Origin: Gemmatimonadaceae bacterium | GTDB lineage: Bacteria > Gemmatimonadota > Gemmatimonadetes > Gemmatimonadales > Gemmatimonadaceae | DNA: 64,000 nt | NCBI GenBank assembly: GCA_020846935.1 | Contig: JADLCY010000011.1 | Coordinates: 558,001-622,000 of the forward strand | Reading direction: 5' to 3' | Shown: one piece after another, positions 44,852-54,700 of the stretch | Numbering within the stretch: position 1 is the first letter of the stretch | Layout of the letters: each line of letters opens with the position of its first letter | Position numbers and translations under genes: made by a program | The notes under the pieces: generated by a model | Databases searched by the model: none | What the model was told of the DNA's origin: nothing | What the model saw: only the letters and a program-made list of their open reading frames with translations

Positions 44852-47800
44852 CTAGAAGCGGATTCCAACGGAGAACGTGAACGTGCGCATCTGCGGATAC
44901 TGGTAGGCCGCGACCGCCGTGATGGCTGAGCTGTTCAGGTTCGTGCCAGACACACCGACTTCCGGATCCCACCCGGTGAAATCGGTGATCGTGAGCAGGT
45001 TGCGCCCGATCACCGACAGTGACGTTTCGGGCAGGCCCCAGAGCCGCCCGAGCTGATAGCCCAGCGTGACCTCGCGCAGCTTGGTGTAGCTGGCCTTCTC
45101 CGAGGTCAGGTTGTTGGCCCCGAGAATGTCATAAAAACCGCCCACGCCGGCCGAGTTATCGGGCGCCGGTGCCCGCCAGTAGTACCCGATCGGCTTGGCA
45201 TCGCCCACGGATCTGCCGGCCTGGTCCTGAGCGCGCGTCGTGAAATCGCCGAGCGACCAGTGGCGCTCCTCATTCGCCACGTGTTGCCCGATCGCGGCAT
45301 CGATGAGGAAGTAGAGGTTCAGCTTCTTGTACCCGATGGTGTTCGACAGCGTGTAGCGCTGCTTGGGCAGCGTGTTGCCCACGCGATCGAGCACCGCGTT
45401 TCCGGTGGAGTCGCGCCGGACGATCGGCATGCCCCAGCTGTACTGCGGAATGCCCCACGGTGCGTTCACGGTGCCGCCAGCGTTCGCGCAGTTCACGACG
45501 CCCGTTGTGCCGGTCGGGGATCCGTTGCGAACGCAGCCAGGGTTCACCGCCTGCCAGAGGTTCTTGGTAATGCCATCCTGCGGCGTGTTGCCTGAACCGA
45601 CCCAGACCACGAACCCCTGGTCATTCTTCTGGTACGCCTTCCCAACACCGCAGTCCGCGTTGAACGGAGCCGGCAGCTGCGCGCAGGACGTGACGAAGTT
45701 GCGGCCCCAGATCGTACCAATGCGCTCGCCTTCCGCAAATCGGAACGTCGACGATTCCGTCGTCTGGAAGAAGGGCGGCACGCCAAGCTTGGTGATGTAC
45801 GAGAACGTCTGGTCCCAGCCGATCCGGGCGTTCCACGAGAGGTCTCCGCGGTTCACGACCGGCAGGTTGAGGGACACTTCCCACGTCTTGTTGTCGAGCG
45901 TGCCCGCATTCCTCCACTGGTTGAGGAAGCCCGACGCGCCGGGAACGGGGACGAGGATGATCTGATCGGTCGTGGACGCCTTGGCCCGCGTGATCGTCAG
46001 GCCGTACTTCGAGAACAGCTCCGCGTCCAACCCGACCTCCCATTCGCGCGTGTACTCGGGACGCAGGTTCTTGTTGCCCAGCGTCTGCGCCGTCACCGCG
46101 CCACCGGCGCCGATGGTGAAGGTCTCGTATTGCGCCGAGAAGCGCGGGCGGCCACCAGCCGTTCCGTAGGAACTGCGGATCTTGAAGTCGTTGATCGCGC
46201 CCTTGGCCGGCCACCAGGCTTCGTCCGACGGGCGCCATGCCGCCGACGCCCGATAATACGTCGCCCATCGGTTGTTCTCGCCGAACAGCGATGACCCGTC
46301 GCGGCGCACCAGTCCGTCCACGATGTAGCGTCCACGGAAGTCGACGGCAGCACCGAGCACCGCTCCGATGGCCGAGACCTTCTGATTCGACGAGCTGACC
46401 GTCTGGGATGCCGTCACGTTGTTCAGCGTGCTGAGCCCCGGGATGGCCAGCGTGTTGCCGCTGTTGTCCTGGCCGTTCCCGTATTGCTGCTCGAACGCGT
46501 AGCGCGCGTTGAGGCGAGCATCGAGGCCTTCGCGCAGGAAATTCGAGCGACGGGCGGTCCCGGTGAGGGACATGTTGATGTTGTCGTCCCGCGACGTTTG
46601 CTCGTTGCGATCGCCGATGCCGGTGGTGCCCGTGGTCGTGGTCACGCGATAGCCGCGGTCGCGCTGGAAGTAGTAGTCCCAGCGGCGGCGGTCGTAGCTG
46701 GCGTTGCCCTCGAAATCCAGCCACGACGTGGGGGCAAAGCGCGTGGTGTTGGACGCGAGGAACCGGTCCGTTTGCTGACGACCCTGGTTCGCCTCGTTCC
46801 AGTACAACGGATTGGCGTTTTGATCGCCCTGATTGAGCGGATTCGATCGCACGAAGAGCCGGCCGAACGAGTCACGCCGCAGGAGGTCGACCCCGACCGG
46901 CACGCGCGTCAGGCGGAAGAACTCGCCGTCGAGATACTGCGTGTTGTTGGAGTAGAACGTGTTGACCTGCGTCGTCCACTTGTCGTTCACCTGCTGGTCG
47001 GCGTTGAGTCGGAACGTGTTCCGGTTGTAGCCGCGCAGGAACTCGACGGCACCCTCCTGGCGGAGCGAGGAGGCCGAGGCGTACACACCGGTGTTGTTGT
47101 AGCGCCCGGTCATGTCGAACGTGGCGTTGTTGAACAAGCCGCTCGTCGTCGCCGACTTCACCGGATCGTACATGCGCGGGAAGTACCGGGTCTGGAACGT
47201 GCCCCGAAGCAACGGTTTGGAGAGGGAGAGTGCGATGCCACCGTCATTCTGGAAGAGCGCCGGCGCCAGGGCGTTCCCACCGCCCTGCTCGTTGATGCGC
47301 AGCGCCTCGGCCTCGAAGTCGATGGTGCGGAGGCACTGCGGCTGGCCGTTGACGAGCCCCGACGCGGCGTTGGTTGCCCGCATGCAGAATCGCTCGTTCT
47401 TCTCGTCCATCATCAGGAAGTGATTCCGTGCGAGCGGGAACTCCCCGGCGATATCGTTGAAGCCGAACTCGTTGCGCACGTTGAACCGTGTGCCCGCACG
47501 CCCGGCCTTGGAGCTCTTCGTGGTCACCTGGATCACGCCGTTTCCGGCGCGCGACCCGTACAGCGACGACGCCGCGGCGCCCTTCACGACCTCCACGGTC
47601 TCGATGTCCTGCGGATTCAGGTCATTGAGGCCACCGTCGTAGATCACGCCGTCCACAATGACCAGCGGCGCCTGAGAGCGACCGCTGGCATTGAGCGACT
47701 TGGGTCCGCGCAGCACCACGGCCGGCGCGGTTCCCGGTCGACCGGAGGGCGCAACGATCTGCGCGCCAGTCACCTTGCCCTGCAACTGCGTGAGGGCGTT

Positions 47801-48256
47801 GGTCCCCGGCACCGGAAGGTCTGCCGCATTCACCTGGTCGACGGTGATCGCCAGCTTCCGCTTCTCGGTGGCGCCCGTGACCCCAGTGACGACGACCTCG
47901 GAGAGGCGGTTGATGTCCACCTCGAGCCCGAAGTTCTCCGTGTGGGTGCCGGGACTCAGCGTGATCGTGCGTGCGAGCGGCTTGAAGCCAATGGAGCGCA
48001 CTCGGATGGTGACCGACTGGCCACGGACTCGCTCGGCCGGCAGCACGATGCGATACGTGCCCTGCTCATCCGTGCCCACGGAGGCGTTGAGCTCCGTGAT
48101 GGTGACGTTGGCCCCGAACAGCGGGCCACCTCCCTCCAGCCGTGAAACCTTGCCAGTGACGATGGTGCCCTGTGCAAGCGCCGACGTCGCGCTCAGGACG
48201 AGCGCGAGTGCGCACGCGGACAGGGACCACTGCTGCGCGGACAGCAGGTGTCTCAT
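44852..48256 (-). CDS. SusC/RagA-family TonB-dependent outer-membrane transporter
   Basis: 1,134 residues. Cleaved signal (ALALVLSATSALAQ), N-terminal carboxypeptidase-regulatory-like domain (about 30-115: TGKVSRLEGGGPLFGANVTI), plug domain with LSEVVVTGVTG, VPGTNALTQLQGKVTG, VVLRGPKSLN and the SusC motif YGSRAGNGVIQVTTK, then a 22-strand barrel ending in a terminal aromatic (FSVGIRF). Imports a large ligand with SusD using TonB energy. GGGAGG ribosome-binding site before ATG 48256. No sugar-processing enzymes are encoded next to it; the nearest gene is a divergent beta-propeller. Confidence 0.95.
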   Translation of the reverse strand: MRHLLSAQQWSLSACALALVLSATSALAQGTIVTGKVSRLEGGGPLFGANVTITELNASVGTDEQGTYRIVLPAERVRGQSVTIRVRSIGFKPLARTITLSPGTHTENFGLEVDINRLSEVVVTGVTGATEKRKLAITVDQVNAADLPVPGTNALTQLQGKVTGAQIVAPSGRPGTAPAVVLRGPKSLNASGRSQAPLVIVDGVIYDGGLNDLNPQDIETVEVVKGAAASSLYGSRAGNGVIQVTTKSSKAGRAGTRFNVRNEFGFNDIAGEFPLARNHFLMMDEKNERFCMRATNAASGLVNGQPQCLRTIDFEAEALRINEQGGGNALAPALFQNDGGIALSLSKPLLRGTFQTRYFPRMYDPVKSATTSGLFNNATFDMTGRYNNTGVYASASSLRQEGAVEFLRGYNRNTFRLNADQQVNDKWTTQVNTFYSNNTQYLDGEFFRLTRVPVGVDLLRRDSFGRLFVRSNPLNQGDQNANPLYWNEANQGRQQTDRFLASNTTRFAPTSWLDFEGNASYDRRRWDYYFQRDRGYRVTTTTGTTGIGDRNEQTSRDDNINMSLTGTARRSNFLREGLDARLNARYAFEQQYGNGQDNSGNTLAIPGLSTLNNVTASQTVSSSNQKVSAIGAVLGAAVDFRGRYIVDGLVRRDGSSLFGENNRWATYYRASAAWRPSDEAWWPAKGAINDFKIRSSYGTAGGRPRFSAQYETFTIGAGGAVTAQTLGNKNLRPEYTREWEVGLDAELFSKYGLTITRAKASTTDQIILVPVPGASGFLNQWRNAGTLDNKTWEVSLNLPVVNRGDLSWNARIGWDQTFSYITKLGVPPFFQTTESSTFRFAEGERIGTIWGRNFVTSCAQLPAPFNADCGVGKAYQKNDQGFVVWVGSGNTPQDGITKNLWQAVNPGCVRNGSPTGTTGVVNCANAGGTVNAPWGIPQYSWGMPIVRRDSTGNAVLDRVGNTLPKQRYTLSNTIGYKKLNLYFLIDAAIGQHVANEERHWSLGDFTTRAQDQAGRSVGDAKPIGYYWRAPAPDNSAGVGGFYDILGANNLTSEKASYTKLREVTLGYQLGRLWGLPETSLSVIGRNLLTITDFTGWDPEVGVSGTNLNSSAITAVAAYQYPQMRTFTFSVGIRF

Positions 48257-48664
48257 GCGACCTCCCAGGGGCGTTGTGGGTGGGGAGTCGAACTGCGCTG
48301 GGCCGGAGCGGACTGGGGGGAGTTCGTTCCGGGTATGTGAGGGCCAAAGTGCAGACTACAGGTGCCTTTGGCAAGGGAAGGAAAACCCCGTGGTGGAATC
48401 CCGCCGGCTCGCCCCATCCCTGACGTCACCTCAGCAAGGGGCCGCCGGATACCGCGCGTTCGCCACAGCAGACACCTCGCGAGTGCATCAAGTCGAGGCA
48501 CGGACCGCGAAAGGCATTGACGGTGACCGTTCCGCCCTCAGGGGATTCTCATGAGCTTTGCGCTGCAGCGCTTCGCTTGCGCGTCGCCATGCGGACGCGG
48601 CGGACCCTTCACGTCGCGCGCGCGTCGACATTCATTGCCATCGACTCCGACTTCGTGACCCATC
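48257..48664. other. Divergent promoter region of SusC and the beta-propeller gene
   Basis: 408 bases. On the minus side the SusC ribosome-binding site GGGAGGTCGC is clear; no -35/-10 pair can be placed. No open frame resembles a known protein. Confidence 0.45.
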
Positions 48665-49693
48665 ATGACTGGTTCCGTCATCCTGCGCTCCGCGCTCTCC
48701 TGCTCGCTCGTGCTCGGCGCCGCCGCCGCGGACGCTCAGCAAGCGGCACGACCGCCCTACACTGTCGGGAATCCCGTAGGTCTGCCCGTCGTACCAGGCG
48801 CGGGCGCGGTGTTCACTCCGGTCTCCGCCAACGTGAAGATGTTCGGCGCGATCTACTCCGCCGAGAGCTGCTCGTACGACGACGTGCGCGGCCTGATCGT
48901 CGTCCCAAACCGTGGCGTGCCGCAGGCCGTTCAGACGAACAACGCCTGGGTCTCGCTGATCAACCACGACGGCTCGGTGCACACCGCGCGCTGGATCGGC
49001 GTGCAGGCCGCCGGCGCCCCGCGCGCCGCGCTCGAGCCGCCACTCGTGCTCAACGAACCGCTAGGCAGCGACATCATGGGCGGCAATCTCTACCTCGCCG
49101 ACCGCGACGGCGGCACCACGCCAGACGACCCCAGCGTCTCCGTGGTGCGTCGGTTCGACATGCGGACGGGGACGCCGAACGGAGAGATTCGCGTGGCGGG
49201 CTCCACAGGCTTCAACGACATCGAGGTCGCCAGCGATGGGACGATCTACGCGACCCAGACCGGTGCGGCGGATGCACCCACCACCTGGCACGTGTGGAGG
49301 ATCACGCCAGGCGGCGCGGCCAGCATCCTCGTGCAGGGCGCTCCGTTGCGTCAGCCGAACGGCATCGCGCTGGACGGCGAGGGCCGGATCGTGGTCGTAA
49401 ACATCGGAAACGAAGAGGTGCTCACCTTCTCCACCGACGGCCGGCTGGTCGCCACGGAACGGGCCGTGCAGGCCGGCAACGACGGCCTGGTAATCATGCC
49501 CGGCGGGACCAAGTACGTGAGCAGCGTGATCAACGGCGGCATCTCGCGCATCCGGCCGGGCCAGCCCGCGGACCTGATCGCGAGCAACGTCCCGAGCGCG
49601 GCCTCGATGTGTTACGACGCCGGAGCGAACCAGCTCGTGGTGCCGATGAACGCGAACAACGGGCTGGCGTTCATCTCCCTCGGCCGGCCGTAG
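48665..49693 (+). CDS. Secreted SMP-30/NHL-like beta-propeller protein
   Basis: 342 residues. Signal peptide (ILRSALSCSLVLGAAAADAQ), then beta-propeller blades: GFNDIEVASDGTIYATQTG, QPNGIALDGEGRIVVVNIG, GNDGLVIMPGGTKYVSSV, matching SMP-30/gluconolactonase-like folds. Acidic and Asn residues that bind metal in gluconolactonases are plausible (IALDGEG) but not enough to assign lactonase activity. A stem CGGCCGGC/GCCGGCCG overlaps its stop (49681-49700). Divergent from the SusC operon, possibly handling its substrate. Confidence 0.75.
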   Translation: MTGSVILRSALSCSLVLGAAAADAQQAARPPYTVGNPVGLPVVPGAGAVFTPVSANVKMFGAIYSAESCSYDDVRGLIVVPNRGVPQAVQTNNAWVSLINHDGSVHTARWIGVQAAGAPRAALEPPLVLNEPLGSDIMGGNLYLADRDGGTTPDDPSVSVVRRFDMRTGTPNGEIRVAGSTGFNDIEVASDGTIYATQTGAADAPTTWHVWRITPGGAASILVQGAPLRQPNGIALDGEGRIVVVNIGNEEVLTFSTDGRLVATERAVQAGNDGLVIMPGGTKYVSSVINGGISRIRPGQPADLIASNVPSAASMCYDAGANQLVVPMNANNGLAFISLGRP

Positions 49694-49751
49694 CCGGCCG
49701 GGATAACCCGCGAAGCAGCCGCAACGAAACCGTGCGTCCCGGAGGCGTCCG

Positions 49752-50198
49752 CTACTGCCCGCCCCGCCGACGCACGTCTTCGATGTCCCGTGGCCTGGCG
49801 GATGCCCGCTTGTTCCTGAGCAGGTCGGCGCGTCCAAGGAAGGCGACCGACACCCCGAACATCACTCCCGGAACTCGCTGTGGCCAGGCATCCTCGAACG
49901 CAACCGCGAAAATGTCGGTGAGCACATCGATCCGGTAGGGTGGGAGGCCGAGCTGAACCACGCGATCTGGCGCCTCGAAGTCCTGCGCCTGAACGCCAAG
50001 GGACTCGAACGGTGCTCCGAAAGCCACCAGCGCGAGCCAGACGCGCATGGCATTGTCCGGTGACCTCTCGACCCAGAGATCGAGGTCGCCGGTAACGCGC
50101 GGCACACCATGAGCGGCAAGGGCGTGCGCGCCGACTACCAGAAAGCGGGCGCCTGCCGCATTCATCTCCACCAGGACGTCCCTGAACGGCTCGATCAT
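49752..50198 (-). CDS. Nucleotidyltransferase-fold protein, possible toxin of a toxin-antitoxin pair
   Basis: 148 residues. GAHALAAHGVPRVTGDLDLWVE is the signature of DUF6036/AbiEii-like nucleotidyltransferases: a G-x-hA motif followed by T-x-D-L-D-L with both metal-binding aspartates kept. The second half (PYRIDVLTDI, DLLRNKRASARPRDIEDVRRR) completes the fold. The start ATG overlaps the stop of the upstream 73-residue gene by four bases. Such pairs are common and have been proposed to be toxin-antitoxin or tRNA-modifying systems; activity here unproven. Confidence 0.75.
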   Translation of the reverse strand: MIEPFRDVLVEMNAAGARFLVVGAHALAAHGVPRVTGDLDLWVERSPDNAMRVWLALVAFGAPFESLGVQAQDFEAPDRVVQLGLPPYRIDVLTDIFAVAFEDAWPQRVPGVMFGVSVAFLGRADLLRNKRASARPRDIEDVRRRGGQ

Positions 50199-50416
50199 TC
50201 GTCCGCGTTGTGCTCGCGAAGCGTCGCGAGCACAACCGGCATGGCGTTACGCGTGTACGACGGCAACTGACGACCCGAGAGGCGCCACGCTTCCAGGGTG
50301 AGGACGCCGACGGCGGCAACTCGCTCGTCCACCGACCCACCCATCCGCGGATCGCCAGCATCTTCGCTGCCAAGGGACGTGATGCGGACCGTCATGCGGC
50401 GCTTCATGCGCTTCAA
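50195..50416 (-). CDS. Small protein upstream of the nucleotidyltransferase, antitoxin-like
   Basis: 73 residues, basic start (MKRMKRRMTVRI) and a helical middle (LTLEAWRLSGRQLPSYTR). Overlaps the nucleotidyltransferase gene by four bases, the arrangement of antitoxin-toxin pairs of this type. No DNA-binding fold can be claimed. Confidence 0.55.
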   Translation of the reverse strand: MKRMKRRMTVRITSLGSEDAGDPRMGGSVDERVAAVGVLTLEAWRLSGRQLPSYTRNAMPVVLATLREHNADE

Positions 50417-50635
50417 GTTAGCGCTTGCTGGACGGGCGCGCCTGACGGCGCCGGGCTGACAGCACTCCGCTCAGGAGTCAGACGCGTGCTGGCCCGACAG
50501 GTCGCGTCGGCCGCCCGAACGGGCGGAACGTCTCCCCGAGTTTCACGCACGCCCTTCATGCCCGTGAATGCGCGGCGACCGCGCGAGGGCGCCAACGTTT
50601 GTGGCGTGAGGCGCGATCGTCAGCTGGCTGGAGCC

Positions 50636-50761
50636 TCAGAGGTACACGCGCCCGCGCATCGTCGTCGCCACCGAGCGGTACTCTCGCCACTTCTGGCCAC
50701 GCAGGATCAGCTCGACATACGGCTGCCGGATGCTGATGGCTCGAACGATGCGTTGCGCCAT
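50636..50761 (-). pseudogene. ASCH-domain fragment
   Basis: A 41-residue frame, too short to be a full domain, begins MAQRIVRAISIRQPYVELIL and continues with EYRS and MRGRVYL, the first half of an ASCH fold (RNA-binding, PUA-like), then stops. Full ASCH domains have about 100 residues. It overlaps the 3' end of the ISL3 remnant in another frame. Likely left behind when the element inserted or was deleted; a frameshift may explain the stop. Confidence 0.55.
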
Positions 50762-51213
50762 GTTACGAGCCGCGCCTCCATCGCGGCCTGATCGATCGCC
50801 CGCACCGTGTCCAAGCTTAAGCCAAACCAGTCCGCGACCTGCTGGATCGGCAGGACGGCGGTGAGCCGAGCGACGCTATCGACGAAGCGCCGCGTCATGC
50901 GGGCATATCGGTCCAGCCACGGCAACGCTTCCACGGTGGGGCCACACGTCGCGCAGACCACCCGGGCCTGCGGCACGACGAGCCACGTCTCGGCATCCAG
51001 GATCGGCAGTCCCCGAATCCGGCGGTCGGCGACGTCATGCACCTGGGCGCTCGCGTGCCCGGAGCGACTGCAATACCGGCGCGCCGTCGGCACCGCGTCG
51101 AGGCAAATCGTGACCTGTGGGGCGCCGGACGCGGTCCCACCGGGCTGCAGCGTCACTTCGCGAATCACAAACCCCGGCCAGCCCCCCAGCAGGGCGGTGA
51201 TCTCTTCGTAGGC
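50707..51213 (-). pseudogene. ISL3-family transposase remnant
   Basis: About 168 residues from ATG 51213 (MAYEEITALLGGW). Matches the N-terminal zinc-finger and helix-turn-helix part of ISL3 transposases: ARVVCATCGPTVEALPWLDR and VADWFGLSLDTVRAIDQAAM. The DDE domain is missing; homology ends about residue 145, then a short non-homologous tail follows. The first Cys pair reads CSRSGH where CSRCGH is expected, so the finger is already damaged. Left inverted-repeat end is visible at 51279-51303; no right end was found. Confidence 0.8.
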
Positions 51214-51278
51214 CATCGGACGCCTCACGCCGTCGGGTCGCGATGCGCATGCCACACGCGCCCGGGTCTGTCACCCGA

Positions 51279-51303
51279 GGTTCCCGGAAATCCCCGAAGA
51301 ACC
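51279..51303. mobile_element. Left terminal end of the ISL3-like element
   Basis: Reads on the minus strand GGTTCTTCGGGG...CCGGGAACC, the ISL3-type terminal repeat (GGTTCTT beginning). It abuts exactly the point where the adjacent transposase gene is interrupted (codons HPTLF then TTCTA), which marks the insertion site. Confidence 0.6.
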
Positions 51304-51458
51304 TAGAAAAGAGTCGGGTGGATGTGATACTCGTCGCACAGATCCGAAATGGGGATCTGGTCGACCAGGTGACTGCGCAGGATCGTCGCCTTCTCATCCG
51401 GGGTGAACTGGCGTCGAGCACCGGTCTTCTTCTGTCGTTTCCCGTTGCGACCCGTCAT
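51303..51458 (-). pseudogene. Helix-turn-helix transposase gene (IS3/IS66 OrfA type) interrupted by the ISL3 element
   Basis: About 51 residues from ATG 51458: RRQFTPDEKATILRSHLVDQ and ISDLCDEYHIHPTLF, a typical HTH_Tnp_1 OrfA start. In relatives FYRWQ follows; here the codon after Phe begins TA and then runs into the ISL3 terminal repeat, forming a stop. The rest of the gene was not found in the window. Confidence 0.7.
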
Positions 51459-51526
51459 GACTCCTCCGAACTCCACGATACCAAGTGTGGAGGGGTGAGG
51501 AGTCACATTTCAACTGAAGCGGAACA

Positions 51527-51584
51527 CGGCGAGGCACTGGGGGGTGCGCCGTTCCAGTTGCGCGGTAAGCTAACCCGGCTGGTG
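51527..51584. repeat. 58-bp repeat, copy 2
   Basis: 54 of 58 bases match 41575-41632. Located 68 bases upstream of the OrfA-type transposase start, consistent with an insertion-sequence end. Confidence 0.8.
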
Positions 51585-51730
51585 AACCCGGAGAGGGCTG
51601 CTGTCGTTCACGCACTCATTTGGGGTTCCTGTTCGACCAGGTACACGACTGCGGCCGCGGCGAATGCCCCTCCCTGAGGTGCGGCGCTGCCACCGACGGT
51701 TCGAGCACAAGTAGCGTCGGCGAGTGACAC

Positions 51731-51767
51731 GACGACGGGGAAGCGCGGCGCGCTTCCCCGTCGTTGT
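51731..51767 (-). terminator. Long hairpin downstream of the lipase/LamG gene
   Basis: Near-perfect stem of about 17 pairs: GACGACGGGGAAGCGCG against CGCGCTTCCCCGTCG plus GTC, two bulged T. It lies 16 bases after the stop on the minus strand. No U-run. Confidence 0.6.
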
Positions 51768-51782
51768 CGTTGCTCCCCAGCA

Positions 51783-54700
51783 TCAGGGCAGTGAGATGAT
51801 CTGCGTCTGGGTGAGGATGCGGTTGAAGATGTACACGTTGTCGATGAATCCGTCGAACTGCCCCGGCGACGTACTGGCTTGTCGACCGATGAGGAGGTCG
51901 GCGACGATCGCCGGCGCAGCTGCCGTTGCTGCACCAGACGTGTAAGTACCCGGCACGGGGTTGCCGTCGAGGTACACCTCGGTGAACCCGCTCGGCCCGA
52001 ACCGCCTGACGATCGCCACCTGGTGCCACTGGCCGTCATTCATTGTTGTGAGGCCGTTGCCATTCGGGGCGTAGAACATGCCCGTGGCCGACCCGCCCGC
52101 TGAGCAACACTGGAACCCGGAGCCTCCCGGCTGGAGGTACGCGAGGAAGTGGATGACGTTTCCAGGCTCCCGTCGTGACACGGGGATCATTCCCACGCCA
52201 AGTGGCGTGAATTGCTTTCGGACCCAGAACACGAGGGTCAGGTCGTTCGTCAGGCCCGCGAGGATGGGGTTCGACGGCACGGACACGACGCCGAACGGTC
52301 CGAAGGACATGGCGGTGTTGGCCTTGCCGTCGTGGCCCGCGACGGTCGTCGTCTGCAGCGCTGTGCCATGGTTGGAGTTGCCGCTACTATCGTCGCCGTT
52401 GCCATCGAGCGGATAGAACGCGGCGAGACCTGTCGGGATCGGCGGCGTTGGCGGTGCCGGGATGTTCGCAAGGGCCGCGATCGTGGCGGGACTGAGCATG
52501 CCGCGATAGACCCTCACGTCATCCACGCTTCCACGAAACGCGTTGGCGCTCGTGTACGGCACCGAGCCGACGCTAAAATCGACGTCGATCGCTCGCGCCG
52601 AGAACGAGAAGCCGACGGTGCTCACGAACGCGCCATCGTAGTACAGGCTCATGGTCTGCTTGACGCCATCGAAGACTTGCGTGACGTGGTGCCACTGGCC
52701 CGTCGGAGCGCTGCCGGTGGACGCGTATGCCGAGTGGCAGGATTCTGTTGGTGTGCACGCGGAGACGAATGGCGTCGCGTTGGGCTGCAGCTGGACGGAC
52801 GCGCTCATGTCATTCCTGCCCATGCTGTAGACGAGCATGTTGTCCGGCCCGGGCGGAAGCTGATCCGGCTTCATCCACAGGGCGACCGTGAACTGGTCGG
52901 TGCTCTTGAACGCCAGCTTCGAGCTTGGGGTGACGGGCGCGTTCATGAGGCTCGTGCCACCGGCGAAGCGGACGGCGCTTCCGGTCCCCACGCGGCCGGG
53001 GACGAAGAGCGCGTTGGTCAGGGTACCGTTGATCGGGTTCGCCGTGACGTCGTCGGCATTGCCGTCGAACTTGTAGTGCGCGACAAGGACCCCGGCACTC
53101 GGGACGGGCTTGAGCAACGCCTTGACGTGATCGACGACAGTTACGCCAATCCCCGTCTTGTTGACGAGCATGAGGTGATCGGTGGATGCAAACTCTACGC
53201 TGCCTGCAATCGCACGAGCCCACGCCGGCCGTGCCGACGACTTGGCCACGAATCCGTCGTGATCGTTCGAGGCCACGGGGCTGCTAGGGTGAAGCTCCAG
53301 GGTGCACCCGAGGATTCGCAGTCCGGCCTCCGTTACCACGTCGTAGTCGATTGCTGGCACTGTGGTAGTCCCCGACACTGCCACGACGACGTCATCGTCC
53401 GACCCCAGATAGGAAGCACCGCCCGACGGAAACAGACGCCAAACGTCCTTCTGTGTCTGTGAGCCAGAAAGCGCCGCAAGCTTGCCGGCCACAACGTTGT
53501 GCCACCAGCCCCAGTGGTTCGTGCATTGCTGCATCGCGTCGGACTCGAGGTCGTACCGGGCATCCGCCACCCCGGTACCCCATCCTGAATCTGCTGCAGG
53601 AGTGCCTTCGTGAGGACTTCCGAGCGTCAGAACCCTGTCCACGCGCTGGCGTGGCGTATTGCCGTTGCGTCCATCGTGGAGCTTCAGGAAGCGTCGAGCC
53701 ACGACTCCACCCAGGGAATGGGCGACGAGGGTCGCACGCTTGCCGTTGTGAAACGCCATGATCTTCTGGATCTCGGTGTGGAGCGCGTCCGCGGCAGCGT
53801 CCACTCCTTCATTCGACGGGTACTTCAAGTACCAGATCTGGTATTCATCGTCGATCTTCCACCCCGTGTTGTCTGGCAACTGCAGCTCTGGCGTGAAGTC
53901 CTCCCAGTAGCTCAGATCGGGAGACCAATTGTCAAAGTCGTCGCAGCTGGAGTTTGCAGCAACAAGCCCGTGAACGAGAATCAATGGCCGCTTCGTCGGA
54001 TCTGCGACGGCTCCGTTGGGCAGCACCGACGCATAGTTGTTCTGACACGTTTGGGGAACGGAGGCAATCACCAGATGCACGGACAACGATCCGAAGACGT
54101 TGACCGACCACTGGTACTGAATGGATGGTTGAAGCGTGACGGGATCGCGAACGAACGAGGCCGTAGCGCTCACCTGAGTCCTGGACTGTATGAGCCTCGT
54201 GGCAGGATCGAGAAACAGCGCGTAAGGAACTCGCTTTTGACCGGCGGGCAGAGGCTGGTCCGGGATGCGGAAGGTAAGTTGAAGTCGCGTCCCTTGTGGA
54301 GTGCTCTGGACGGCACCTCGACCGAATCCCCTCATTTGCGCAGTGGGCAACGGTGAGGGGTCGTCGACACGAAGGTGCGTCACCAGGGAGAGTGGCGTCT
54401 TACGTCCCGGGAGCACTGGGACGGCTGAGCTCTCCGACAACCCGATCTTCAACGGCGCCGCTGCAGTTGCCGGTACGGTGGCAACCAGACTCGGACCCGA
54501 TGGCAGGGAGACGGTCGTGGCGACTCCCGGTGGCGCGACAGCTTGACGAGCTTCCAGGACGCGGAGAAGCGCAACCACCGCTGAGGCTCCGGGTTGACCG
54601 AAGACCCTGACGACCACGCGGTTCCGTGCATCGAGCTGCAACGTCCTGCTCAGTTCACCGCCGCGTGCTGACTCTGTGTCTTTCCGGCTCAGAATCAACA

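Larger units (their letters stand above)
51459..51782. other. Leader of the interrupted transposase and downstream region of the lipase gene
   Basis: Contains the second 58-bp repeat copy (51527-51584) and a long hairpin (51731-51767). No gene supported. Confidence 0.5.
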
